Shown one piece after another: positions 55,080 through 64,000 of a stretch of DNA of 64,000 nucleotides (the first letter of the stretch is position 1; each line of letters starts with the position of its first letter). Location: positions 18,166,001 through 18,230,000 of the forward strand of contig JBHGNT010000006.1 in assembly GCA_043228905.1 (NCBI GenBank). Reading direction: 5' to 3'. Under the pieces are notes generated by a model, which was given only the letters and a program-made list of their open reading frames with translations, was not told the DNA's origin and made no database searches. The translations under genes were made by a program, and so were the position numbers. This DNA is from Azolla caroliniana. Its lineage: Eukaryota > Polypodiophyta.

Positions 55080-55205
55080 AGGAGAGAGAGAACTGAATTA
55101 AGCTTTTGTAACTGTTGTTGTTCACCTTGATTGTAATCAAGGTGCACCCAAGTATTTGTACAAGAATGTGGAGATATGCATGTAAGCTAGGAAACTTCTA
55201 GAGTG
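55080..55205 (-). repeat. 5' LTR remnant of Gyp-E
   Basis: It shares with the 3' LTR the GA tract, TGTTGTTCACCTTGATTGTA, the palindrome (55123-55144), GTATTTGTACAAGAATGTGG and GCATGTAAGCTAGGAAAC. Both ends are lost: the outer one against Gyp-D RT at about 55205, the inner one near T5. Confidence 0.75.
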
Positions 55206-56182
55206 CTTGAAGAACCAGGTCCTTGAGTTCCTTAAAGGTGAGGTCTAGTGTAGCATTCTATACAATAGGTTTTGTAGACTTACGTGTTTGACCTTTTAGA
55301 AGATCAATAAACGACGTCGTCAATTGGGAATAATTGCGAAGAGATTTTTGCAAAAACCCTACAAAACCAAGGAATGATCGAACTTCTTGAATATTCCGAA
55401 GAGTGGCCCAAAGTTTGACTTTCTCGATGCGAGAAGGATCAATTTAAACTCCTCGTTCGGTTATGAGATGTCTTAGATAAGTAAATCATTTCTTGCAGAA
55501 CTCACATTTTGAGATCTTCACGTAGAATTGTTTATCATGCAATGTTTGTAAAAAAAAGAGGACATGTTTAGCATGTTCTTCTAATGTACAACTATAAACT
55601 AGAATATCATCCAAGAAAATAACGGCAAATTTTCCAAGTTGATCTCCGAAAATGTCATTCATTTCTTGTTGAAATGTGGCCGGAGCATTGATCAAACCAA
55701 AATGCATGACCAAAAACTCACAATGGCCATAGCTCATATGAAATGTCATTTTAGGAACATCCTCCTCACTTATACAAATTTGATGGTAGCCTGTACGGAG
55801 ATCAAGTTTCGTAAAATATCGAGCTCTCGGGAGACGGTCAATTAGATCGTCAGCACGAGGCAATGGATATGAATTCTTGATCGTCACTTTATTCAAGCGT
55901 CAGTAATTAATACACATACACCATGTGCTCGCTTTATTTTTTTACCAAGAGAACATGTGCACACCATGGAGATTTACTATAACATATATAACCCATTAAT
56001 AATAGTCCTTGAGTTGCTTAGATACATCATCCTCTTCGAATAGACTTAAGCGATAGGGAGGTATACTTTTTGGTGCAACACCAAGTACAATATCTATACA
56101 ATGGTCTATATTACATTTAGGGGGTAACCCATGTGGTAGTTCACTCGGAAAAACATCATGTGAAGAGAATAACGCGGAATAT
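55206..56182 (-). pseudogene. Gyp-D reverse transcriptase
   Basis: From 56182: ALFSSHDVFPSELPHGLPPK, IDIVLGVAPKSIPPYRLSLF, stop-rich linker, then open 55896-55486: MNKVTIKNSYPLPRADDLID, TKLDLRTGYHQICISEEDVP, HCEFLVMHFGLINAPATFQQ and the catalytic FLDDILVYS (FLDD variant, near 55600). The C-terminal part in another frame reads RSFLGFVGFLQKSLRNYSQL and LTFKELKDLVLQAL, and stops at the Gyp-E LTR. Confidence 0.9.
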
Positions 56183-56445
56183 TGCTCGGCCACAACCGAG
56201 CCTTGAATCACAAAAATGGGAAGTGGAGAGTACACAAAGGAAATACACAGGATGTTTATGTGGAAAACCCTAATAGGGAAAAACCACGAGAGCCCACAAA
56301 CTCCAAACTATCTCTATATGAGAAAGGTATAATCAAAGACTCGAAGGCAATGGCCTCGAGCTCTGTTACTTCACCAGCCGGCGGTTACAACAGAGTATCA
56401 CTCTGTATCTCCTCTCTCTCTCTATCGCTCTCAGACCCTTGTCAA
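56183..56445 (-). repeat. Cop-9 LTR fragment (Cop-7 family)
   Basis: TGCTCGGCCACAACCGAG, AGTACACAAAGGAAATACAC, GGAAAACCCTAATAGGGAAA and GGCGGTTACAACAGAG align with the Cop-7 LTR from its 35th base on. It stops at about 56445, well short of the LTR end, and is joined to unrelated copia coding. Confidence 0.8.
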
Positions 56446-56765
56446 TCAGTGCAGAAATGGACAATAGATTCTTCTTGAGATCTGGCACGTACAACACTTG
56501 AGAGAGATGCTTTGTCCTGCCAGTCGTTGCTTTGAGGGAGACGGTTCCGGTTCCTTTGGTTGGACATCAAGCCTTGTTCCCAACCACAACATTGATAGGC
56601 TCTTGTAGAGGTATCCAAGAGTTGTACCAGTCACGATTACTGGTCATATGTCGGGATGCTCCACTATCGAGAATCCAAGAGTCGTCGACAACTTGAGTGT
56701 CAACTGAAGAACAAACTTCTTCAGTTGCGACCCATAACTCAAGCTCATCTTAGATGAAGAGGTTC
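56446..56765 (-). pseudogene. Copia protease fragment
   Basis: One frame with a single stop reads SSVDTQVVDDSWILDSGASR, HMTSNRDWYNSW, GTGTVSLKATTGRTKHLSQV and LYVPDLKKNLLSIS. This is an intact copia DSGAS active site and pre-integrase spacer of a family not otherwise seen here. Both sides are joined to foreign sequence. Confidence 0.85.
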
Positions 56766-56784
56766 GAGTCACATCCTAGATGTG

Positions 56785-57425
56785 ACAGTAACTAGCAAAA
56801 GATGAAGACATTGCCGAACCAGATTGGGAAGCCACCCAGGAACTCTGACATGCCTAGGAGGCATTGGATAAGGAACTAGCAATATCCCAGCATGTGAAGG
56901 CGTCCACACTCGAGGAAGTGAATTTAGGAACGGATGAGGAACCGCAGCCAGTGAGCGTGGCCAAAGAAATGCAACCAGAGGAGAAGATGGCAATGGTCGA
57001 ATTGCTAAAAGAATATAAGGATGTCTTCACCTATTTATATGAAGACATGAAGGTGATGGATCCTCAATTTTATCAGCACCAAATACATTTGAGCAAGGAT
57101 GCCAAACTAGTAGCACAACGACACTACCGGATGAACCCTAATTACGCAGTCAAGGTGAAAGAGGAAATTGGCAAGTTACTAAGGGTCAGATTCATCAGAC
57201 CAGTCAAGCAAGCTACGTGGATCAACCCAATCGTCGTCGTGCCGAAAAAGAATGGGAAAATTAGAGTATGCGTCGATTATAGAAAACTAAACACAGCAAC
57301 AGTTATGGATGCCTTCCCACTTCCATTTACGGATGGGGTACTAGATGCGGTTGCAGGACATGCAATATATAGTTTTCTGGACGGCTTTAACAGGTATAAT
57401 CAAATTCAAATGCACCTAAACGACT
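56785..57425 (+). pseudogene. Gyp-F, gypsy RT N-terminal fragment
   Basis: Plus-strand frame with two early stops: DEDIAEPDWEATQEL, then open from 56864: EKMAMVELLKEYKDVFTYLY, FYQHQIHLSKDAKLVAQRHY, INPIVVVPKKNGKIRVCVDY, RKLNTATVMDAFPLPFTDGV and YSFLDGFNRYNQIQMHLND. It is the fingers and first palm motif of a Tat/Athila-like RT. It stops before the YVDD box at an abrupt junction with Cop-10. Confidence 0.88.
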
Positions 57426-57428
57426 AAC

Positions 57429-59545
57429 CTCGTAGGATACTCACTAGAGCAAAAGTGGTACACGTGTTATAACCCCTCTACTCGGAAGGTTCGTGTAAGT
57501 CGAGACGTCGTCTTTGACGAATCAGCATCATGGTACGAACATGAGGCGACTCCTTTCGAACCATTTATGAACAACCTCGACAACACAGAAGACGAAGATC
57601 AACTGAGGCATATGTTCGAAGAAAGTCCAATTACAATAAGGCTCAATGGGCCACAAGAGCCCCCGAACGACCAAAACACATCTCGGCCAACTCCGAAGAT
57701 GGACAAAGGCAAGGCCAAAATGTCGGAATACGAAGACGATCAATTCGACGGCAACGAAGCGACTCACTCACTCGATAGTGAGTTCCCTAGCTTTGATGTG
57801 CTTCTTATGAGGTCACCCGGAGTTAAGAAAGCACTCACATTGGCAAATGAGAAACTCCATCGCTCCACCCATGAGAAGAATCCAGTTAGCCAATTCAGCT
57901 ACAACGACTACATGTCATATCACTATGCCTTTATGATGAAGGTGGCAACAGTTCGTGAACCGAAAAAAAATTCTGAGGCAACCAAGGATACACGATGGGT
58001 CGAAGCAATGAATGAGGATATGCATGCACTATGCAAAAACGAGACACGGGATCTCGTCCCCCACTCACTGCACAAGAAGGCAATCAACTGCAGACGGATA
58101 TACAAAGTGAAGTATAATGCCAACGTTTCCGTCAATTGCTACAAAGCTCGACTCGTAGCAAAAGGATACACACAAACACATGGAGTTGACTATGAAGAGA
58201 TGTTTGCCCCGGTGGCAAAGATGACAACCGTGTGGACCATGATAGCACTTGCTGCAGTGAAAGGGTGGCACCTCCATCAGATGGACATCAAGAACACCTT
58301 TCTTCAAGGCGAATTAGAAGAGGAGGTGGACATGGTACAACCACATGGCTTCGAATCCAACATTCATTCGAAAGTCGTCTACCGACTCAAGAAGCATCTC
58401 TATGGCCTTAAGCAAGCACCACGTGCTTGGCATTCGAATATAACACAATATCTTCATCAAATTGGCTTCCAAATATCAAAATCCGACAACTTCCTCTACA
58501 CAAGAAGCAATTCAGGAAGTCCAATTGTCATCATTCTATATGTGGATGATCTGGTCATTGGAGGTGAAAGTCTAGTCGACATCAACAAGGTCAAGTTCCT
58601 CCTCTCCAGCAAATTCGAGATGACGAACATGAAGGAGCTTCATTACTTCCTTGGCATCGAGGTAATTCAGACTCCAGCCAGCATTATGATCTCTCAACAA
58701 CACTAAATCATTAACTTGTTATACAAGTTCGGGATGACTGAGTGTAAACCTGTGGCAACCCCTCTCGATCGACATCTCAAACTTGATGCTAACTCCGGCA
58801 CAAAAGAGTGCAAGCCGAATCAGTATCGACAACTGATCGTGAGCCTCATCTATCTCATGATCACTCGACCCAACCTTAGCTACCCGATCGGTCCCCTCAG
58901 GAAATTCATGCAAAAACCACGAGACATTCACTTGGATTGTGCTAAGCAAGCATTACGATACCTGAGCAGCACAATGGATTGTGGTATTCTCTACGAATCG
59001 GCCACACCAATTCGACTCTAAGGGTACATAGATGCCGACTGGGCCGGCTACAGAGCCGATCGACGATCGACCTCTGGATTTGTTTTCTCGCTCGACAACG
59101 GAGGAATTTCATGGAGTAGCAAGAAGCAGTCGACTATTGCACTTTCAAGCACAGAGGCTGAATACAGGTGTGCAGTTGTGGCTGCATGTGAAGTTGTATG
59201 GCTTAAGAGGATTTTGAAGGATCTGGTTGTTCCCATCAAGGATCCGAATCCCCTTAATTGCGATAGCATGAGCAGTATTTATCTGGCTCAGAACTCAGTG
59301 TTCCACGCACGCACGAAGCATATTGAAGTGCACTATGACTTCATTCGAGATCATGTTCAGGATGGAGATGTCGACCTTCAACACATCAACACGAATCTTC
59401 AGACAATCGACATCTTCACCAAAGCCCTAGGAGTCAACAAGCTTCGGCAATTCATGTCAGACCTTGGATTGACGATCCTTGACTTGCCAGGCTTGAGGGG
59501 GAGTACAAGAGTGAACCGGATACCATCCAAACCGGGTACCAACTG
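57429..59545 (+). pseudogene. pol: Cop-10 pol, 3' half, two stops
   Basis: Starts within integrase C-terminus (LVGYSLEQKWYTCYNPSTRK, SRDVVFDESASWYEHE). [58 protein letters not shown], catalytic YVDD at 58539-58550. RNase H: GYIDADWAGYRADRRSTSGF, ALSSTEAEYRCAVVAACEVV and HARTKHIEVHYDFIRDHVQD. The single frame is broken only by TAA at 58704 and 59019. It is the same family as Cop-6 and the best preserved copia RT with a complete RNase H. Confidence 0.93.
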
Positions 59546-59639
59546 AAGCAGACACTGTATATCGTCTGAACCGGATATTAGCCGAAGCGAAAATCGACCA
59601 AAAGGAACAGACCCTAAGTTGAGCTTGAGGGGGCGTGCG
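59546..59639 (+). other. Cop-10 3' untranslated part with polypurine tract
   Basis: Two purine tracts end the element: GAGGGGGAGTAC at 59495-59506, still inside coding, and TTGAGGGGGCGTGCG at 59625-59639, which abuts the LTR. Between them are repeated GAACCGGAT motifs (59514, 59570). Confidence 0.75.
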
Positions 59640-59986
59640 TGTTGAGAATCAAGCTCAAACCTTGCATTGTGTGTGAACACTGTTGTAGGATTTTAGGGTT
59701 AGGGTTAATGAGAATGAGAATGATAATGATTGATGATGAACATAGACATGGTGTAATGGTGGAGATGATGAATGGTATGATGGTGAGAGATCATGAGGAT
59801 GTTGAGAAGCATTGTGGGGTGGGGGGTGGTGGCTAGAATGGCTCCACCCCCCTCCCAAGGGGGTTCAACGTTAAGGGGAGAGAGAGAGAGATTGAGAGAG
59901 AAAGAGAGAAATGGTTATTCATGTTTCATTCATTCCCCATAAGGGGTTAAATAGTACAAGAGGGGGTAGATACATAGGGGTATAAG
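59640..59986 (+). repeat. 3' LTR of Cop-10, interrupted or truncated
   Basis: TGTTGAGAATCAAGC directly follows the polypurine tract. The block holds TTTAGGGTTAGGGTT (59692), a GATGATG-rich stretch and GAGAGA tracts (59878-59908). It runs to the start of the Gyp-G LTR at 59987; a proper LTR end before that is not clear. Confidence 0.65.
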
Positions 59987-59989
59987 TGT

Positions 59990-60052
59990 CATAACTAGAC
60001 TCGAACCCATAACCTTTTGTTACACGGGTCGAGACTTTACCATTAGGTTATG
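59990..60052 (-). other. tRNA-like module T6 at the Gyp-G LTR start
   Basis: On minus the segment starts CATAACC and ends AGTTATG, a 7-bp terminal stem (one G-T). It has TAACCTAATGG in A-box position and GGTTCGAGTCT in B-box position (10 of 11 to consensus). It shares GAACCCATAACCTTTTG with the plus-side complement of T3. After the stem come ACA and the LTR edge, so its 3' end coincides with the LTR terminus. Confidence 0.6.
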
Positions 60053-60162
60053 AGTTGTAATTTGAAGGATATTATTTTCATTTAGGTTTTATTAGGAAAT
60101 TGATGTATATTCCAGATTTCTCTGGAACATTCTAGAAACTTCAGGAGTATTCCTGAAGACAC

Positions 60163-60207
60163 TATAAAAGGAGGCGCAAGGCATTAGTTCGAACCAAATC
60201 GGTTCAA
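60163..60207 (+). promoter_or_regulatory. Gyp-G TATA box and predicted transcript start
   Basis: TATAAAAG at 60163-60170. A start about 30-33 bases on falls at 60195-60196, giving a transcript beginning AAATCGGTTCAA (60196-60207). The start region also contains the inverted repeat GAACC-AAATC-GGTTC. The start site is inferred from spacing only. Confidence 0.7.
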
Positions 60208-60443
60208 CGCCAGTCTTAAGCCTTCTAACTACTGTTGTATATCTTCCGTCATATAATACATATATCTTTCGCATCATCATTCTCTCTCTCTCTCTCTCTC
60301 TCTCACTCACTCATTCCTTCTCTCAAAGTTCGACACCTCTCATAGTACTAATCCTTCTCTGTCTTAGTACTATTCCCCAACAATAGTACTAATCCTTCTT
60401 TTAGTACTAATTCCTTCTCTGCCTTAATAGAGTTCCTGACAGT

Positions 60444-60455
60444 TTGAACCGATTT
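60444..60455 (+). other. Self-priming site of Gyp-G
   Basis: TTGAACCGATTT begins two bases after the LTR end, where a primer site is expected. It is the exact reverse complement of 60196-60207, the predicted 5' end of the transcript. No initiator tRNA site (TGGTATCAGAG) is present. In Tf1 and the sushi group the folded-back RNA 5' end primes reverse transcription this way. Confidence 0.7.
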
Positions 60456-60529
60456 TCCCTACTAGTCTCCCTCTTCCTTCTGTCTCTCTCCTTTCCTACT
60501 AGTCTCTTATTTCCCTTTTCCTTCATCCC

Positions 60530-61699
60530 ATGGCCACCGTTAGTGCTGAAGAGTATCAATCTGTTTTCTCGGAATTTCAATGCTTGAAAGAGAAGTTTCA
60601 TGCTTTGGAACAAGAAAATCAACGCTTGTTGGGGGATCTTCAGCAAATTTCCTTAGAAAAGCAGCAAACGCAACAACAGCATGGGGAACTTGCGTTACGC
60701 GTGCAACAACTCGAAGCAACCATCGTAGCAATGCAACAACAAGGGCACGGAGCACAAGGGATTCATAAAGAACCCAAGATTGGCCTTCCCACGAAGTTCG
60801 ATGGAACGCGATCGCAGTTTAGAGGGTTTCTTAACCAGGTACGGTTAGTTATTCAAATGCATCCGTCCCGATATCCCACCGATGCATCACGAGTGGGTTT
60901 AGTAGGCACGTTGTTAAATGGCTCAGCATTAGCATGGTTCGCTCCGCTACTAGAAAAGGAATCTCCAGTACTAAATAATTTTGAAGAATTCATAAGTGAG
61001 TTTAAAGCATGTTTTGGAGATACTGACAGCATAAGGACTGCAATCAACAAAATCCGGCGATTACGCCAAGGTGACCGTCCAGCCTCCGCATATGCTGCAG
61101 ATTTCCGCCTACTCGCCGCCGATATCCCCTGGGATGATCAAGCATTGATGGAGCAGTTCCGCTATGGTCTACGCAACGATGTCAAGGATTTACTCTTGAC
61201 TTTCCCTGAAGAGCCAAAATCATTAACAGAAGCAATCAGTCGAGCGGTCAGATGTGACAACCGCCTCTTCGAGCGACGTTCGGAACGACAATTTCAGATG
61301 CCGAGGGCAAGATCCGAGCCTACCTATGCCTCAGTGGTAGCGAAACCTTTTCAAAGGGAGTCACATAATGCGCCTCCAGTAAGTACTCCAACTCCAATGG
61401 AAATTGACACTACACGTCGTCGTGGGCCGCTATCGGAGGAGGAAAAGCAACGACGCCGAACAAACCGATTATGCCTTTATTGCGGTGGACCAGGGCATAT
61501 CGCGATAAACTGTCCCCATAGACCAAGAAGGCAGGTAAACCAAGTCATTGTTAGTTCTGACTATACTAAACCCGAGTCTATGTCAGTAGGAATCTCTGAT
61601 AATCCTCATAGTCATAATAGTCCTAATAGTACTAATAGTCCGAATCTCGCAAACAAATTTGATGTCCTTAGCCAATTAGAAGAAGAGTTAAACGACTAA
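60530..61699 (+). CDS. gag: Gyp-G Gag
   Basis: 389 codons, no stop. The ATG sits in CCCATGGCC. Residues 15-75 are a glutamine and glutamate-rich coiled coil (FHALEQENQRLLGDLQQISL). Residues 80-250 are a capsid of the sushi/Tcn1 type: GLPTKFDGTRSQFRGFLNQV, GTLLNGSALAWFAPLL, RLRQGDRPASAYAADFRLLA and WDDQALMEQFRYGL. A CCHC knuckle, CLYCGGPGHIAINC, lies at about 315-328, followed by a serine and asparagine-rich tail. It forms the particle and packages RNA. TAA at 61697 lies 4 bases after a slippery heptamer, so Pol is probably made by -1 frameshifting. Confidence 0.95.
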   Translation: MATVSAEEYQSVFSEFQCLKEKFHALEQENQRLLGDLQQISLEKQQTQQQHGELALRVQQLEATIVAMQQQGHGAQGIHKEPKIGLPTKFDGTRSQFRGFLNQVRLVIQMHPSRYPTDASRVGLVGTLLNGSALAWFAPLLEKESPVLNNFEEFISEFKACFGDTDSIRTAINKIRRLRQGDRPASAYAADFRLLAADIPWDDQALMEQFRYGLRNDVKDLLLTFPEEPKSLTEAISRAVRCDNRLFERRSERQFQMPRARSEPTYASVVAKPFQRESHNAPPVSTPTPMEIDTTRRRGPLSEEEKQRRRTNRLCLYCGGPGHIAINCPHRPRRQVNQVIVSSDYTKPESMSVGISDNPHSHNSPNSTNSPNLANKFDVLSQLEEELND

Positions 61700-64000
61700 G
61701 TCCAGCCAAAATAGGAGCCGTTTGGTTGGACAGCCCTAGATCTGTGCAGCCCATTAGTGGTTCCATTCCCTCTAAGCAAGTTAGTGATGTGTTCGTAGTC
61801 CAAGTAGCAGTTAGTACTAAAAGTACCCCTCCAGTACATACCTTAGCCCTTCTAGATTCTGGAGCTAATTCTTGCTTCATGGATAGGAATTTTGCCCGAG
61901 CTCATCAGATATCTCTCAGAAAGCTCCCATGTCCAGCCTCAGTAGTAGTCATTGATGGTCGTCCCATTGCTTCTGGTAATATCATAGAAGAGTCGGAACC
62001 CGTTAATATTGTCCTAGATAACTTAACATGTGTAGTATCATTTAATATTATTAGTATTCCAGAACATCCCATAGTTTTAGGATTACCATGGTTCGAGTTA
62101 CATGACCCAGACATAGATTGGAGGACAAGGGAAATCCGGTTGCGACAAACCCAAGGATCTACCCAGAAGGTTGCAACCATTTCGCTACGCCAGTTGCGTG
62201 AGGAAGGGCGCAAGGAGGAAATGTTTCTCTTTGCAATATCAGTACAACCCTCCAGCACCACCAAAGAGGAGTCCACCGTTCAACTTCCCGAGAAGTATCG
62301 TCAGTATGCTGATGTGTTCGATAAAGTACAAGCCAACACACTTCCGCATCATCGGCCGTACGACTGCGCCATCGACTTACAACCGGGAAAAGAGCCGCCA
62401 TGGGGGCCGATCTACAATTTGTCACCAACCGAGCTAGAAGTCCTTCGAGCCTATATAGAGGAGAATTTGGAGAACGGTTTCATTCGGCATTCGAAATCTC
62501 CAGCCGGCGCACCCATTTTCTTCGTCAAGAAAAAAGATGGCTCGCTTCGACTCGTTGTAGATTACCGTGGCTTGAATAAGGTCACAGTAAGAAATAGGTA
62601 TGCTCTTCCCCTTATCTCAAGTCTTTTAGAACGGATCAACGGTGCCAGGTTCTTCACGAAGATCGACTTACGAGGAGCCTATAACCTCGTACGGATCCGA
62701 CCAGGAGATGAATGGAAGACCGCGTTTCGCACCAGATATGGGCACTTCGAGTATACGGTCATGCCGTTCGGACTCACTAATGCGCCGGCAGTCTTCCAGC
62801 ACATGGCGAATGATATATTTCGAGATCTCTTGGATGATTTTTTGATCATCTATTTGGATGATCTACTGGTTTATTCAAAGACCCAAGAAGAACATGATTC
62901 TCATGTACTATTAGTACTAAAACGACTTCGAGAACATGGTCTGTATGCAAAGTTAGAGAAATGTAGTTTCGGGTGCAACCAAGTGGAGTTTCTCGGCTAT
63001 GTCATCTCCTCAGAAGGCATATCTATGGATCCAGCCAAGGTCAAAACGGTGATAGAATGGCACACTCCGCGTTCGGTGCGGGATGTGCAATGCTTCCTAG
63101 GCTTTGCAAATTTCTACCGGAAGTTCATACAAAATTACTCAAAAATTGTGCTGCCTCTCACACAGCTCACCAGGAAGGGACAATCATTCATTTGGTCTAA
63201 AGAGACGGACATGGCTTTCGAGAGTCTTAAGAAGGCGTTTACATCAGCTCCAATTTTAGGTCATGTGGATCCGGAAAAACCATTCATTATCGAAGCTGAT
63301 GCATCGGATTTCGCATTGGGGAGCATTCTGTCACAACAGGGTAACGACGAGAAGCTACATCCTGTGGCTTTCCACTCCCGTAAGTTTGACGCCGCCGAAA
63401 TCAACTACGAAATTCATGATAAAGAGCTATTAGCAATAGTTGATTCTTTTATGCAATGGAGGCATTTCCTAGAGGGATCTCCTCATCAGGTCACTGTATT
63501 CAGTGACCACAAGAACCTTGCCTACTTTCAAGATGCTCGTGTACTGAATCGACGTCAAGCTCGGTGGGCCCACTTCCTCACACGCTTCGACTTCAAAATT
63601 ACATATCGTCCGGGGAAGCACCAAGGGAAGGCAGATGCATTATCACGGCGTTCGTATCTAACACCACGTCCCGGTGAGCCAGCTTTCGATAACCAGAAGC
63701 AAGTAATCTTGGGTCCAGCACGACTGCAAGCAGCACAGATCTTTGACATGCCCGTGGATTCCGACATTACCAATACTATACGTGAGGACTTGAAGACTGA
63801 CGCTTTCGCCCAAGCTATACTAGCACAAATTGACCCCTCTCGAGCGTCATGTTCACAATCACAATCACCAGGTACGGATTATCGGCAATTCAAATACTGT
63901 GATGGATTACTCTTCTTTAAAGAACTTTTGTATGTTCCTAATGGTTCTTGCCGCCTTCGAGTAGTACAAAACTGCCATGACACATATACAGCAGGACATT
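61672..64000 (+). CDS. pol: Gyp-G Pol (runs off the window)
   Basis: 776 codons open from the last in-phase stop (61669) to the window end, no internal stop. Protease: LALLDSGANSCFMDR with the catalytic Asp at 61855, and [54 protein letters not shown] and YLDD at 62851-62862. RNase H keeps Asp 63298, Glu 63424, Asp 63505 and Asp 63634 (EADASDF, HDKELLAI, SDHKNL, KADALSRR). The integrase begins with the H2C2 segment NCHDTYTAGH. The chromodomain expected by analogy with Gyp-E is outside. Confidence 0.95.
61687..61731 (+). promoter_or_regulatory. Predicted -1 ribosomal frameshift signal
   Basis: GTTAAAC at 61687-61693 reads G TTA AAC in the gag phase, a slippery heptamer of the X XXY YYZ class with a G first (the form used by an arterivirus). 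A 6-base spacer, GACTAA, holds the gag stop. An 11-bp hairpin follows: GTCCAGCCAAA (61700-61710) with TTTGGTTGGAC (61721-61731), one G-T pair, 10-base loop. Pol is in the -1 phase and opens at 61672. The loop GGAGCC could pair with GGTTCC near 61763 as a pseudoknot, which is speculative. Confidence 0.75.

Larger units (their letters stand above)
34187..55205 (-). mobile_element. Gyp-E, Tcn1/sushi-like chromovirus holding three copia elements
   Basis: The 3' LTR (34187-34561), polypurine complement and a canonical chromodomain lie at the left, gag and a damaged 5' LTR at the right. Inside, Cop-6, Cop-7 and Cop-8 interrupt integrase (twice) and RNase H. Removing the three inserts restores the order gag, protease, RT, RNase H, integrase, chromodomain. 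The right LTR is truncated, so the target duplication (left flank CCTAT) cannot be confirmed. Gyp-E itself splits Gyp-D between RT and RNase H. Confidence 0.9.
59987..60441 (+). repeat. 5' LTR of Gyp-G
   Basis: TGTCATAAC (59987) to CCTGACA (60441), 455 bp, with TGTCA...TGACA ends as in Gyp-E. It holds module T6, a TATA box, a (CT)n tract and four copies of TAGTACTAATCCTTCT-like sequence near 60345-60415. The left flank is ATAAG; the second LTR lies beyond the window. Confidence 0.85.

Noticed and set aside
55080-55205. Self-priming site in Gyp-E analogous to Gyp-G
   Set aside because: The complement of its predicted RNA start (TTCACCTTGATT) is not found between the damaged 5' LTR and gag; the region is rearranged, so the question stays open.

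Overview
The window reads as nuclear DNA of a land plant and is almost entirely LTR retrotransposon. I see no rRNA gene, no functional tRNA gene, no CRISPR array, no bacterial operon and no intact host gene. The evidence for a plant is plant-type Ty1/copia polyproteins primed from the initiator-tRNA site (plus-strand signature TGATACCA beside the LTRs), Ty3/gypsy elements of chromovirus and Tat/Athila-like type, and nonsense mutations in the contexts expected from plant CHG and CG methylation. Two gypsy families (Gyp-E and Gyp-G) have a Gag, chromodomain and RT more like fungal and vertebrate chromoviruses (Tcn1/sushi type) than the usual angiosperm lineages. From general knowledge this hints at a seed-free or early-diverging plant, but I cannot name the species.

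Layout. 1-17.1 kb is one nest: Gyp-A (3' end only) sits in Cop-1, Cop-1 in Cop-2, Gyp-B (4507-15969, perfect CTTCG target duplication) in Cop-2, and the three-LTR array Gyp-C (6364-about 13015) in the integrase of Gyp-B. 17.1-20.9 kb is the only stretch not dominated by retrotransposon coding: a tandem duplication, an unrecognised coding relic and a 37-bp hairpin minisatellite. 20.9-27.4 kb is Cop-3 split by the complete Cop-4 (duplication CAAAG). 27.5-56.2 kb is Gyp-D, split by Cop-5 (duplication TATCC) and by Gyp-E. Gyp-E is itself split by three copia elements: Cop-6, Cop-7 (duplication TATAG) and Cop-8 (duplication CTTCC). 56.2-57.4 kb is a patchwork of fragments. 57.4-60.0 kb is the 3' half of Cop-10 on the plus strand. 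59987 to the window end is Gyp-G, the only element whose coding is undamaged.

Gyp-G is the most interesting unit. Its LTR starts with an antisense tRNA-like module. A TATA box predicts a transcript whose first 12 bases are perfectly complementary to the 12 bases just inside the LTR, which fits Tf1/sushi-style self-priming. Gag and pol overlap by 28 bases with a GTTAAAC heptamer, a 6-nt spacer and an 11-bp hairpin, a textbook -1 frameshift arrangement. Pol is open without a stop to the window edge.

Names used: Gyp-A to Gyp-G for gypsy units, Cop-1 to Cop-10 for copia units, T1 to T6 for tRNA-like modules. Protein fragments are described by short motifs only.
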